Part shown: piece after piece, positions 35,813 to 44,764 of the stretch
Layout of the letters: each line of letters opens with the position of its first letter
Numbering within the stretch: position 1 is the stretch's first letter
Assembly (NCBI RefSeq): GCF_014649395.1
Contig: NZ_BMSY01000016.1
Coordinates: 1 to 64,000, forward strand
Direction of reading: 5' to 3'
DNA from: Streptomyces aureoverticillatus
GTDB lineage: Bacteria > Actinomycetota > Actinomycetes > Streptomycetales > Streptomycetaceae
Length of the DNA stretch: 64,000 nucleotides
Translations under genes and position numbers: made by a program
The notes under the pieces: model-generated
The model's database searches: none
What the model was told of the DNA's origin: nothing
Seen by the model: only the letters and a program-made list of their open reading frames with translations

Positions 35813-38800
35813 GACCGTCCTCCCTTCGCGGGCGGCCGCACCGTGACGCGGACCGAGCCGGTCGTCGTGTCGCCCTTGTCGTCCGTGACGGTCAGCCGCG
35901 CCGTGTACGTGCCCGCGCGCGGGTAGACGTGTTCCGCGGTCGGCCCCTCCGGAGTGCCGGGCTTGGAGTTGTCCCCGAAGTCCCAGTGGTACGAGGCGAC
36001 TTCGCGCCCGGCGGGCAGCTCGGCCTTCCCGGTGAGGCGGACGGTGAGCGGCGGCGCTCCGCCGTCCGGTGCGGCCGTGACCGTCACGCGCGCGTGCGGC
36101 GGCTTCTGGACGCCGGGCCCGTTGAAGTGCAGCCAGTCGACGGTGAGCAGGTCGGGCTTGCCCTCGGCCCACTGCGGGTTGGTGAAGACGGCGTACAGCT
36201 TGAGCGTGCCGTCGTGCCGGGCGAGCTTCGTCGTGGGGGAGACGAAGTTGCCCCAGTCGCCGGTGTTCGGCACCGTCACCTTGCCGAGCAGCTCGCCGGT
36301 CGGGGAGCCCGCCCGGAACTCGACGTCGCCGCCGAGCCCGCCCGACGCCGCGCCGACCGTCACCGAGTCCACGCCCTTCAGGTGCACCGGGTCGAAGGCG
36401 ATCCAGTCGCCGTGCTCGATCTCGATGAGCCGCTTGCCGCCGGAGGCGTCCGGGCGGCTGCCCGTGACCGCGCCCTCATGGGCGCCGCCGGTCGCCGTGC
36501 GGTGCTCCGCCTCCCGCAGCGAGGTCCGCAGCGTCAGCGCGTCGGAGCCGGTGAGCGCGGGCACGCCCGGCGCGCCCTTGTCCGTGTACTGGGCGGTGAT
36601 GCCGTAGTACAGGTTCTGGCCGGGGCCGTGGCTGTCGCCGGTGTCCGTGACGATCTCGCCCGTGCAGCCGGTGTAGTTGTCCAGCGGATGCAGATGCGAG
36701 TCGTGGCCGAGCTGGGACTGCACGACGACCTTGGAGCAGTCGATCCGCTTGTCCTCGGGGTCGGTGACCTTCACCGTGAACGGAATGGTGTCGCCGAAGC
36801 TGAACATCCCGCCGTTCGGGGGCTGTTGGAGGGTCACGGTCGGCCGGGTGTTGCCGACGGTGATCTCCCGCACGGCGAGCCCCGTCAGATCGCCCGGCCC
36901 GGTGACCTTCAGGCGCGCGGTGAACCGGCCCTTCTTCGTGTAGGTGTGCTTGGGGTTGGCCTCGGTCGAGTCGGTGGTGCCGTCGCCGTCGAAGTCCCAG
37001 GCGTACGTGACCGGCTTGCCGTCCGGCAGCCCCGAGCCCTCGCTGGAGAACGACACGGTGAGCGGCGCGCCGCCGTTGTCGGGCGTGGCGCTCACCCGCG
37101 CCTGCGGCAGCCGCTTGTCCGCCACATAGTCGATGCGGTAGATGCCCGCGCCCTCGTTGCTGCCGCCGCGGCCGGTGCCGCTGCCGAGCCCGAAGTCGAT
37201 CACGTACATCGCCCCGTCGGGCCCGAAGTCGGCGTCGAAGGGCTGGTTCCACTTCATGTCGGGGAAGATGCCGTTGATGGATTGCAGGTCGCCCGCCTTC
37301 GCGGACGGGAACCGCGGATCCGTGAAGTCCTGGTCCTTCTGCTGCGTCGAGAAGACCTTGAACCACTGCCGCGTCAGCTCGTACGTGAACCACTTGCCCT
37401 CGAAGTACTCGGGGAACTTGGTCCGGTACGGGTTGTCGGCGTCGTAGTCGTAGACCGGGCCGCTCATCGGGCCGCCCCCGCCGGTGCCGAGCTCGGGGAA
37501 GCGCTCGGAGGCGGAGTAGGCGTACCAGACGTCGGCGGCCTTGGCGGGCGGCAGGTCCCGCAGCCCCGTGTTGTTCGGCGAGTCGTTGACGAGCTTGCCG
37601 CAGTCGAACTTCGCGCCGGGCTTCTGCGCCGCGAAGTCGTAGTCGTTGAAGGGGGTGTTGGCGCCGACGCAGTAGGGCCAGCCGTAGTTCCCGGCCTGGG
37701 TGATCCGGTTGAACTCGACCGTTCCCTCCGGGCCCCGGTCGGGCACGGCCTGCCGCGCGTCCGGGCCGTAGTCGGCGACGAGGAGCGCTCCGCTCACCGG
37801 GTCCGTCGTGATCCGGAACGGGTTGCGCAGCCCCATCGCGTACACCTCGGGGCGCGTCTTGTCCGTGCCGGGCGCGAACAGGTTGCCCTCCGGGACCGCG
37901 TACGTCCCGTCGTCCTTCGGCGTGATCCGCAGGACCTTGCCGCGCAGGTCATTGGTGTTGCCCGAGGTGCCCTGCGCGTCCCAGGCGCGGCGGCCCTCGC
38001 GCTCGTCGATGGGCGTGAACCCGTCCGACGCGAACGGGTCGGTGTTGTCGCCCGTCGCGACGTACAGATCCCCCTTCTTGTCGAAGGCGATCGAGCCCGC
38101 CATGTGCGAGTTGGCCCGACCCTCGCCGCGCAGCGTGGGAATCGTCAGGAGCCGCTTCTCGGAGGCCGGGTCGACCTTGCCGCCCGCCTCGGTGAACCGC
38201 GACAGGTTGATGCGTTTCTCGGTCTTGTCCGAATGCAGCAGATACAGCCGGTGGTTGGCCTCGAAGTCCGGGTCGAGGGCGAGCCCGAGCAGGCCGTCGG
38301 ACTGGCTCGTCATCTCCGGCGTGTACGCGAAGTCGAGCGCCGTCGTGACCTTCATCGTCTCCTGGTCGATCACCTTCAGCCTGCCGGTGCGCTGGATGAA
38401 GAACACCCGCCGGTCCGGCGCGACCGCCAGCTCGAACGGGTCGGCGAGGTCGCTGGTGACCAGCGGCGTCCGCTGGAAGGCGCCCGTCTTCGTGGCCGTG
38501 CAGTCGCCCGCCTTCGCGCCCGCCGCCCACTGGATGCCGCCGAGCAGATGCTTCAGGAACCCCTGCTCCGCGAAGGCCGACACCGCGTGCCCGCCCGCCG
38601 TGTACCAGGAGCGGCCGCCGTCGTAGTTCTGGCACCACGACCACGGGTGGTCGACACCCTCGTCGAGGCCGGTGACACCGTCCCGCACCTTGATCTGCGC
38701 GAGCGTGTGCACCTTCCCGGTCGGATTGGCGCGCCAGTTGTACCACTCCTCCGTACGCTCCCACAGCTCGGGCAGGCCCTTCGTGGACGGGTGCGCCCGG

Positions 38801-39291
38801 TCCAGGACCTTGATCCGGCCGGCCTGCACCTCCGGGTGCTTGTCGAAGATCGCGCCGACGAGCCCCTCGTACCAGCCCCAGTCGCGCTCGCTGGCCGAGG
38901 CCGCGTGCAGCCCCACCCAGCCGCCGCCCCCGCGGACGTACTTCTGCAGGGCCGCGCGCTGCGCGGCGTCGAGCAGGTCGCCCTTCTCCGGGGTCGAGTT
39001 GGTGTTGTTGAAGACGATGGCCTGGAAACGGCCGAGGTTGGCGTCCGTGAAGGCCGCGGCGTCGTCGGTGGCCTCCACCTCGAAGCCGTTCTCGGCGCCC
39101 AGCTTCCTGATCGCCTCGATGCCCGCGGGGATGGAGTCGTGCGGGTAGTTGGTGACCTTGGAGAAGACCAGGACACGGAAGGCCGCGGCGGCCTCCGCGC
39201 GCGGCGGCGACGCCAGGCCGAGGCTCACGAGGAGGGCGAGCAGTGCCGTGACGGCGACGCACGGCGAGAGAAGTCTTCGCGTGGAACTCAT
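35809..39291 (-). CDS. Secreted ThuA / PQQ-dependent sugar dehydrogenase-like / PKD / CBM6-type protein
   Basis: 1160 aa. A signal peptide (about residues 1-34, ending AEAAA) leads into a ThuA-like domain (about 37-260, VLVFSKVTNYPHDSI), a six-bladed PQQ/soluble glucose dehydrogenase-like propeller (about 285-715), a PKD domain (about 735-820, YAWDFDGDGTTDS), a CBM6-like domain (about 940-1065) and a second PKD domain (about 1072-1155). It probably oxidises or binds sugars outside the cell. ATGA overlap links it to the Tat-exported isomerase gene. A LacI-type operator precedes it. Confidence 0.9.
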   Translation of the reverse strand: MSSTRRLLSPCVAVTALLALLVSLGLASPPRAEAAAAFRVLVFSKVTNYPHDSIPAGIEAIRKLGAENGFEVEATDDAAAFTDANLGRFQAIVFNNTNSTPEKGDLLDAAQRAALQKYVRGGGGWVGLHAASASERDWGWYEGLVGAIFDKHPEVQAGRIKVLDRAHPSTKGLPELWERTEEWYNWRANPTGKVHTLAQIKVRDGVTGLDEGVDHPWSWCQNYDGGRSWYTAGGHAVSAFAEQGFLKHLLGGIQWAAGAKAGDCTATKTGAFQRTPLVTSDLADPFELAVAPDRRVFFIQRTGRLKVIDQETMKVTTALDFAYTPEMTSQSDGLLGLALDPDFEANHRLYLLHSDKTEKRINLSRFTEAGGKVDPASEKRLLTIPTLRGEGRANSHMAGSIAFDKKGDLYVATGDNTDPFASDGFTPIDEREGRRAWDAQGTSGNTNDLRGKVLRITPKDDGTYAVPEGNLFAPGTDKTRPEVYAMGLRNPFRITTDPVSGALLVADYGPDARQAVPDRGPEGTVEFNRITQAGNYGWPYCVGANTPFNDYDFAAQKPGAKFDCGKLVNDSPNNTGLRDLPPAKAADVWYAYSASERFPELGTGGGGPMSGPVYDYDADNPYRTKFPEYFEGKWFTYELTRQWFKVFSTQQKDQDFTDPRFPSAKAGDLQSINGIFPDMKWNQPFDADFGPDGAMYVIDFGLGSGTGRGGSNEGAGIYRIDYVADKRLPQARVSATPDNGGAPLTVSFSSEGSGLPDGKPVTYAWDFDGDGTTDSTEANPKHTYTKKGRFTARLKVTGPGDLTGLAVREITVGNTRPTVTLQQPPNGGMFSFGDTIPFTVKVTDPEDKRIDCSKVVVQSQLGHDSHLHPLDNYTGCTGEIVTDTGDSHGPGQNLYYGITAQYTDKGAPGVPALTGSDALTLRTSLREAEHRTATGGAHEGAVTGSRPDASGGKRLIEIEHGDWIAFDPVHLKGVDSVTVGAASGGLGGDVEFRAGSPTGELLGKVTVPNTGDWGNFVSPTTKLARHDGTLKLYAVFTNPQWAEGKPDLLTVDWLHFNGPGVQKPPHARVTVTAAPDGGAPPLTVRLTGKAELPAGREVASYHWDFGDNSKPGTPEGPTAEHVYPRAGTYTARLTVTDDKGDTTTGSVRVTVRPPAKGGRS

Positions 39292-39412
39292 GGCGCTCCC
39301 TGGGCTTGGACGGCTGCCGGTCGCCGGGTGTGCGGTGAGTCGCTGGTGCGCGATGCGGTGCTTTCGGGGGTGACTTCGGGGGTGACGGAGAGTGCGCCGT
39401 GCGGCGGGGCCG

Positions 39413-39476
39413 CGGGATGGAAAGCGCTTACTCCGTAAGGCTGTTCAGCGTAGGTTCTGCTTCGGGGGAGGGTCAA
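39413..39476 (-). promoter_or_regulatory. Promoter and LacI-type operator of the ThuA-domain gene
   Basis: On the reverse strand TTGACC (39476-39471) and TACGCT (39452-39447) are 18 nt apart. The operator CGGGATGGAAAGCGCTTACT (39413-39432, forward strand) would lie at about +8 to +27. It is nearly identical to the site at 21157. Confidence 0.65.
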
Positions 39477-39575
39477 TGGGTCGGAAGTGCCCCGGGGGCG
39501 TGATTGACGTTGCGCGTGTGGGGGAGGGTGTGCCGGGAGAGTCAAGCCCCGTCGCCCACGCAGAGGAGCTCTCCG

Positions 39576-40589
39576 ATGCCGGAACACGACCAGGCCGACA
39601 CGGCGCCGGTCACGTACACCGCGGGACTGCTGACCGCGGCGGACGGCGTGCCCGTCGCGACGTACACCTGGCTGCCCACGGGCGGCAGGCCGCGGGCCTT
39701 CGTGCAGATCGCGCACGGAGCCGCCGAACACGCCTTGCGCTACGACCGTTTCGCACGGCACCTGACCGCGCACGGGTACGGCGTGGTCGCCTCCGACCAC
39801 CGCGGCCACGGCGCCACCGCGCAGTCCACGGGCGGGTACGGCGTGGCGGACACCGCAGACCCCGCCGACCCCGCAGACACCGCAGACACCGGGGCCACCG
39901 GCAGCGGTGCCGACGCCTGGCGGGCGATCGTCGACGACCTGAAGGCCATCGGCGACCAGGTCCGCGCCCTGCACCCCGACGTCCCGGTCGTCCTGCTCGG
40001 CCACAGCCTCGGCTCGATGCTCGCCCGGGACTACGCCCAGGAGTACCCGGACTCCCTCGCGGGCCTGATCCTCTCCGGTACGTTCCGCTCGCTGCCCGGG
40101 GCCGAGACGGACGGGGCGCTCGCCCGGCTCGACGAGGAGATCGCCAAGGGCGGCCGCGGGGCCCGGTCGTCCTTCGTCGCGGAACTCTTCGCCGCCTTCA
40201 ACGACCCCTATCCGCACCGCACCGGCTTCGAGTGGCTGTCGCGCGACGAGACGGAGGTGGACGCGTACGTCGCCGACGAACGCTGCGGGTTCCCGTTCTC
40301 CGCGGGCCTCTCGCGGGACTGGGTGCGCGCCGTCCGCAAGATCAACGACCCCCGGAACCTGGCCCGGATCCCCGGCGACCTGCCCGTGCACGTGGCCGTC
40401 GGCACCCAGGACCCCTGCAACCAGGGCATGACGCTCGTGTACGAGCTCCTGGAGGATCTCCGCTACGCCGGCGTGACGGACCTGAGCTGGAAGGGCTACG
40501 AGGACGCCCGGCACGAGATCCTGAACGAGACGAACCGGGACGAGGTGCAGCGGGACCTGACGGGGTGGCTGGACGCGCGGATCCCGTGA
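39576..40589 (+). CDS. Alpha/beta hydrolase (lysophospholipase/monoacylglycerol lipase-like)
   Basis: 337 aa starting MPEHDQADTAP; AGAGGAG precedes the ATG. The nucleophile elbow GHSLGSM (Ser near residue 140), oxyanion motif HGAAEHALRYDRFA and a C-terminal DARHEILNE His complete the Ser-Asp-His set of Serine aminopeptidase S33-type lipases. A 20-residue insert of ADTADPADPADTADTG before residue 110 is encoded by a short nucleotide repeat and is probably a loop expansion. No signal peptide. Stand-alone gene. Confidence 0.9.
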   Translation: MPEHDQADTAPVTYTAGLLTAADGVPVATYTWLPTGGRPRAFVQIAHGAAEHALRYDRFARHLTAHGYGVVASDHRGHGATAQSTGGYGVADTADPADPADTADTGATGSGADAWRAIVDDLKAIGDQVRALHPDVPVVLLGHSLGSMLARDYAQEYPDSLAGLILSGTFRSLPGAETDGALARLDEEIAKGGRGARSSFVAELFAAFNDPYPHRTGFEWLSRDETEVDAYVADERCGFPFSAGLSRDWVRAVRKINDPRNLARIPGDLPVHVAVGTQDPCNQGMTLVYELLEDLRYAGVTDLSWKGYEDARHEILNETNRDEVQRDLTGWLDARIP

Positions 40590-40686
40590 GGCGGGCGGGG
40601 GCCGCCGCGTCGCGTCGCGGGCTGCCCGTCCGTCTCGGGACGGGCCCGGCGGGCGATTGTCAGTCGGCTTGGCTACGGTTCTGGCC

Positions 40687-41043
40687 ATGGTCAACGCCGA
40701 CGACGTACGCCGCACCGCCCTCGCCCTGCCGGACACCACGGAGAAGGTCGCCTGGAGCATGCCGACCTTCCGGGTCGCGGGGAAGATGTTCGCCACGCTG
40801 CCCGAGGACGAGACGTCCATCGCCGTGCGCTGCCCGAAGCTGGAGCGCGACGAACTGGTGCTCGCCGAGCCGGACAAGTTCTGGATCGCCGACCACGAGG
40901 CGAGCTTCGCCTGGGTGCGGGTGCGGCTCAAGGCCGTCGACCAGGACGAACTGTCCGACATCCTCGCCGACTCCTGGCGCCAGGCCGCGCCCACCCGACT
41001 CCTGGACGCCCACCCGGAGTTGGGGGTGCCGACACCGGAGTGA
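40687..41043 (+). CDS. MmcQ/YjbR-family DNA-binding-like protein
   Basis: 118 aa, starting MVNADDVRRTALALPDTTEK. It matches the MmcQ/YjbR (CyaY-like fold) family along its length, with the usual PxTxEKxxWxxPTFRVAGKMFA opening (residues 15-36) and IAVRCPKLERDELV. Members are small cytoplasmic proteins, sometimes called DNA-binding, with no settled function. Stand-alone gene between the hydrolase and MFS genes. Confidence 0.88.
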   Translation: MVNADDVRRTALALPDTTEKVAWSMPTFRVAGKMFATLPEDETSIAVRCPKLERDELVLAEPDKFWIADHEASFAWVRVRLKAVDQDELSDILADSWRQAAPTRLLDAHPELGVPTPE

Positions 41044-41171
41044 CGGGACGCGGCGGGGGAGCGGCGCCCGTCGCGCCGGCACGGTCGCGGGCCCGCCTCC
41101 CGGCGGCCGACAAATCCGGCTGAGCGTGGCCGGATCGCGTGGCATGATCCTGCGGGCATGCCGTCGGCGCG

Positions 41172-42695
41172 GTGCCGTCGGCGGTCGGCGGAGGGGCGGG
41201 TGTGCCAGGGGTGGCGTCCGGGGGCTCGGGAGATTCGGCGGCTTCGGCGGATTCGAGGGATTCGGGGGACTCCGGGGATTCTGAGGGTTCAGCGCGCCCG
41301 GCGGACGGTGGGAGCTCCCAGGCGGCCAGCGACCGAACGCGCCCGGTCGGCTCGGGGCGGGCCGCAGGGGGCCTCTGGTCGCGGGACTTCGGGCTCTTCT
41401 TCGTGGCGCGGGCCGTCGCCAAGCTCGGCGACACCATGCTGCCCGTCGCGCTGGCCGCCGGAATGCTGCGGCACGGGTACGGCGCGGGGGCCGTCGGGCT
41501 CGTGATGGCCGCGACCGCCGCCTGCTTCGCGTCGCTCGTCGTCTTCGGCGGCGTCTTCGCCGACCGGTTCAGCACCCGGCTGCTGATGATCGGCGCCGAC
41601 GCCGTCCGGCTCGGCACACAGGCGCTCGCCGCCGTCCTCTTCTTCGCCGGCCATGTGGTGCTGTGGCAGATCTGCGTGATCGGCGCGGTCAACGGCGCCG
41701 CGGCCGCGGTCTTCCAGCCGGGTGTCGCCAGCACCGTGCCCCGGCTCGCCGCGGACGTGCAGAAGGCCAACGGCGCCATCCGGGTCGCCGAGTCCGGCGC
41801 CCAGCTCGCGGGCCCCGCCGTCGCGGGCGTGCTCGTCGGCCTCGCCTCGCCCGGCGCCGTCTTCGCCGCGCACGCCGGCACGTACGCGCTCAGCGCCCTG
41901 TGCCTGCTGCTGCTCCGGCTGCCGCCCGCCGCGCCCGGCAGCCACGCGCCCAGCCTCGGCTTCAGGGGCGATCTCGTCGTCGGCTGGCGGGAGTTCCGCG
42001 CCCGCACCTGGCTGTGGGGCGTCATCGCCATCTGGTGCGTCCTGATGATCACGGTCACCGGCCCGGTCACGCCGCTGGTGGCCGTCACCGTCGTCGAGCA
42101 GCACGGCACGGGCGCGTACGGCCTGGTCAACTCCGCCCTCGGCGCCGGCACCGTCGTCGGCGGCGTGATCGCCCTGCGGCTGCGGCCCCGGCGGATGCTG
42201 CGTGCCGGGGCGCTCGCCCTCATCGGCTTCGCCGCGTATCCGGCGTCCGTCGGGGCGCAGCTCGGTGTGGGGCTGATGGTGGCGGGGGCGGTGGTCGCGG
42301 GGGCGGGGACCTCGTTCTGGGCGGTGATGTGGGCCACCAGCGTGCAGACGCAGGTGCCGGTGGATGTCCTCAACCGGATCCATGCGTACGACGTCGCCGG
42401 GTCGCTGGCGATGTTGCCCGTGGGGCAGGCGTTGGCGGGGCCTGCGGCTGCCGCGTTCGGCGCGGAGCGGGTGTTGCTCATGGGGGGCGTGATGACGCTG
42501 GTGGTGTGTGGGGCGCTGTTGTCTGTGCGTGCGGTGCGGGGGCTGGTGCGGGTGGGGGCGGGGCCTGCGGCGGGCTCCCCAATCCCGCCCCTTCCCGGCT
42601 GTATCGATTTGCGGCTCCGCCGCGTGGGGGGCTCCGCCCCAGACCCCGCTCCTCAATCGCCGGAGGGGCTGAGAGATAGCCCGTCCGGCGATTGA
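41172..42695 (+). CDS. MFS transporter
   Basis: 507 aa if the GTG at 41172 is used. The first ~65 residues are Gly/Ser/Asp-rich and non-conserved, so the true start may lie inside; the fold begins at LWSRDFGLFFVARAVAKLG. About 12 membrane helices follow, with the MFS motif A-like FGGVFADRFSTR. The sequence resembles drug-exporting Bcr/EntS-like MFS members. The last ~40 residues are translated from the intergenic repeat element; the stop falls inside the terminator hairpin. Substrate unknown. Confidence 0.85.
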   Translation: MPSAVGGGAGVPGVASGGSGDSAASADSRDSGDSGDSEGSARPADGGSSQAASDRTRPVGSGRAAGGLWSRDFGLFFVARAVAKLGDTMLPVALAAGMLRHGYGAGAVGLVMAATAACFASLVVFGGVFADRFSTRLLMIGADAVRLGTQALAAVLFFAGHVVLWQICVIGAVNGAAAAVFQPGVASTVPRLAADVQKANGAIRVAESGAQLAGPAVAGVLVGLASPGAVFAAHAGTYALSALCLLLLRLPPAAPGSHAPSLGFRGDLVVGWREFRARTWLWGVIAIWCVLMITVTGPVTPLVAVTVVEQHGTGAYGLVNSALGAGTVVGGVIALRLRPRRMLRAGALALIGFAAYPASVGAQLGVGLMVAGAVVAGAGTSFWAVMWATSVQTQVPVDVLNRIHAYDVAGSLAMLPVGQALAGPAAAAFGAERVLLMGGVMTLVVCGALLSVRAVRGLVRVGAGPAAGSPIPPLPGCIDLRLRRVGGSAPDPAPQSPEGLRDSPSGD

Positions 42696-42697
42696 GG
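42651..42697. terminator. Two-way terminator hairpin (third copy of the intergenic repeat element)
   Basis: CCTCAATCGCCGGAGGGGCT (42651-42670) pairs with AGCCCGTCCGGCGATTGAGG (42678-42697) over 20 bp with one mismatch and a 7-nt loop. It separates the convergent MFS and transketolase genes. CCAGGGGGCGGAGCCCCCTG (42728-42747) is a second hairpin. Confidence 0.85.
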
Positions 42698-42817
42698 ACG
42701 AGCCGCGAAGCGGCGATAAGCGGGGGTCCAGGGGGCGGAGCCCCCTGCCCGCGGCGGAGCCGCTGATCGATGCAGCGGGAAGGGGCGGGGTTGGGGAGCC
42801 CCCGGCAGGGCCCCGAC

Positions 42818-43726
42818 CTAAGCCCCCAGAAACCCCGCAATCCGCTCGCGCAGCGAACCCGCGTCCAGGCCGTGCGCCCGCACATGCTCCTCCACGCGGC
42901 CGTAGCGCCGCAGCTCGCGGCGGCCCACGCCGAGCCCGAGCACCCGGTGCGGCACGTCCACGAGGGCATCGTTCGCGGCCGCCGTCGACGTACCGGCCAG
43001 GTACGGCTCGACGATCACGACGTCCGCCACACCCGCCGACGTCGCCCGACGCAGGGCCGCCGCGTCGAACGGCCGCACCGTCGTCGCGTACAGCACCGTC
43101 ACATCCAGCCCCTCCGTCGCGGCGAGTACCTGGTCCAGCAGCGGCCCCACGGCGACCACGACCCCGCGCCGCCCCTCCCGCACGGTCAGGAAGCGCTCGC
43201 CGTCCACCGGCATCGGCGCCGCGTTGGCCTGCACGGACAGGCGTACGTACGCCTTGTCGGAGGCGCCGGTGCCGGGGCCCACCGCGTGCCGCAGCAGCGT
43301 CTCGGCCTCGTCGGGGTGGCCCGGCACGTGCACGCTCCAGCCGTCCAGCGTGTCGAGGAGTGCGACGTCGCCCGGCGCCATGTGCGTGAACCCGCCCTCC
43401 GGCCAGTCGAACGACGCCGCCGCGCTGACCAGGACGCCGCCCATGTCCTGATGCCCGAAGTCCAGCTTGATCTGCTCGAAGGGCCGCTCCACCAGGAAGC
43501 TGGCGAAGGTGTGCACGACGGGCCGCAGCCCCGCGAGCGCGAGCCCGGCACCGGCGCCGACGAGCAACTGCTCCCGGATGCCGACATTGATGACCCGGTC
43601 GGGATGGGCCCGCATCACCTCCTGGAAGGAGTCCTTGCCGATCTCGGCGAGTACGACGGCGACGCGCGGGTCCTCGTCGAGCAGCCGCGCCATGACGGGG
43701 GCGAAACGGTCACGCATGGTGTCCAT
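42818..43726 (-). CDS. Transketolase-like subunit, C-terminal half
   Basis: 302 aa. Contains the transketolase pyrimidine-binding (about residues 5-170, VGIREQLLVGAGAGLALAG) and C-terminal domains. With the gene upstream on the same strand it forms a split, two-chain ThDP enzyme of the 1-deoxy-xylulose/transketolase type, which in other bacteria serves pentose conversion or specialised sugar metabolism. The ATG follows an 81-nt gap rich in 10-bp repeats. Terminates at the hairpins near 42651-42747. Confidence 0.9.
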   Translation of the reverse strand: MDTMRDRFAPVMARLLDEDPRVAVVLAEIGKDSFQEVMRAHPDRVINVGIREQLLVGAGAGLALAGLRPVVHTFASFLVERPFEQIKLDFGHQDMGGVLVSAAASFDWPEGGFTHMAPGDVALLDTLDGWSVHVPGHPDEAETLLRHAVGPGTGASDKAYVRLSVQANAAPMPVDGERFLTVREGRRGVVVAVGPLLDQVLAATEGLDVTVLYATTVRPFDAAALRRATSAGVADVVIVEPYLAGTSTAAANDALVDVPHRVLGLGVGRRELRRYGRVEEHVRAHGLDAGSLRERIAGFLGA

Positions 43727-43743
43727 GGGGAGGTTGTCCTTCC

Positions 43744-43773
43744 GGGAGGAGAAGGGAGGAGAAGGGAGGAGAG
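43744..43773 (+). repeat. 10-bp tandem repeats between the transketolase subunit genes
   Basis: GGGAGGAGAA occurs at 43744 and 43754 and nearly again at 43764. On the coding (reverse) strand this is a CTCC-rich spacer, so it is not a ribosome site; it may vary in length. Confidence 0.7.
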
Positions 43774-43807
43774 AGGGGGAGGGAAGCTGCCGCTCGGGCC
43801 TCGGAGC

Positions 43808-44509
43808 TCAGGCGGACTTGGGCTCTACGCGGGCCACGACCACGTGCGGACGCCCGGGGTGCGGTGCCGTGAAGGCCTCGTACAGCGCCTCGTGATCGCG
43901 GCCGTCGACGGTGAGTGCGGACCAGCCCGCCGCCTCGAACCGGGCGGCGATGCCGCCGGGCCGGGCGTAGCTGGCCGACGCGTTGTCGATCACCAGGGTG
44001 TGCAGCCGCTCCAGACCGGCGGGCCCGGCGAAGGCGATCGCCTCGTGGTTGCTGCCCTCGTCCAGCTCGGCGTCCCCGACGAGCACCCACACCCGCGGGT
44101 CGGTGAGGCCCTGGGCGCGCAGGCCGAGGGCCGTGCCGACCGCCAGGGGCAGGCCGTGTCCGAGCGAGCCGCTGCCGATCTCGGCACCCGGCACCAGGAC
44201 GCGGTCCGGGTGGTGCCCGAGCGGGGAGTCGTACGCCCCGAAGCCCTCCAGCCAGTCGACCGGCAGGAAGCCCTTGGCCGCGAGGACGGCGTAGTACGCC
44301 ATCGGCCCGTGCCCCTTGGACAGCAGGAACCGGTCGCGCCCCGGATCGTCCGCGCGGGCGGGTGTGACCCTCAGCACGCGGTCGTAGAGCACCCACAGCG
44401 CGTCGAGCGTGGACGTCGCCGCGGGGCCGTGCTTCTCGTCGCCCGTCATCAGGCCCATGAGGCGGGGTAGGTCCGTGTACGTGAAGGTGTGCTCCGTTGT
44501 CGTCGTCAT
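43808..44509 (-). CDS. Transketolase-like subunit, N-terminal (ThDP-binding) half
   Basis: 233 aa. The ThDP motif GDAELDEGSNHEAIAFAG (near residues 139-156) and KGHGPMAYYAVLAAKG mark the pyrophosphate-binding half of transketolase. It works with the C-terminal chain encoded downstream. The ATG lies about 8 bases after the -10 of a MerR-type promoter, so the mRNA is probably leaderless. The operon is therefore likely induced by a stress or metabolite signal; no MerR gene is present in the window. Confidence 0.9.
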   Translation of the reverse strand: MTTTTEHTFTYTDLPRLMGLMTGDEKHGPAATSTLDALWVLYDRVLRVTPARADDPGRDRFLLSKGHGPMAYYAVLAAKGFLPVDWLEGFGAYDSPLGHHPDRVLVPGAEIGSGSLGHGLPLAVGTALGLRAQGLTDPRVWVLVGDAELDEGSNHEAIAFAGPAGLERLHTLVIDNASASYARPGGIAARFEAAGWSALTVDGRDHEALYEAFTAPHPGRPHVVVARVEPKSA

Positions 44510-44516
44510 GCCGACG

Positions 44517-44546
44517 ATCGTCCAACCTCAAGCAAGCTTGAGGTCA
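44517..44546 (-). promoter_or_regulatory. MerR/SoxR-type promoter of the split transketolase operon
   Basis: ACCTCAAGCAAGCTTGAGGT (44525-44544) is a perfect 9-bp dyad with a 2-bp centre. On the reverse strand it lies between TTGACC (-35) and GACGAT (-10), separated by 19 nt, the stretched spacing typical of MerR-family promoters. The start codon follows at once. Confidence 0.75.
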
Positions 44547-44636
44547 AGCGGCGGAAAGGCGTGAGCGATCACGGTCCGGAGTGCGGTATTGTTTCGGTGC
44601 GCGTTCGGCCAGGGGAAACCCCAGGTCAGCGGGCAA

Positions 44637-44713
<77 letters not shown>

Positions 44714-44728
44714 GCTTCACAGCAGGTC

Positions 44729-44764
44729 GAAGGCCGCTTTCGCAGAGATGCGAGGGTGGCCTTC
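44729..44764 (+). terminator. Hairpin after tRNA-Pro
   Basis: GAAGGCC (44729-44735) pairs with GGCCTTC (44758-44764), with an inner TCGCA/TGCGA stem and GAGA loop. It lies 16 nt after the tRNA and is its likely terminator. Confidence 0.65.
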
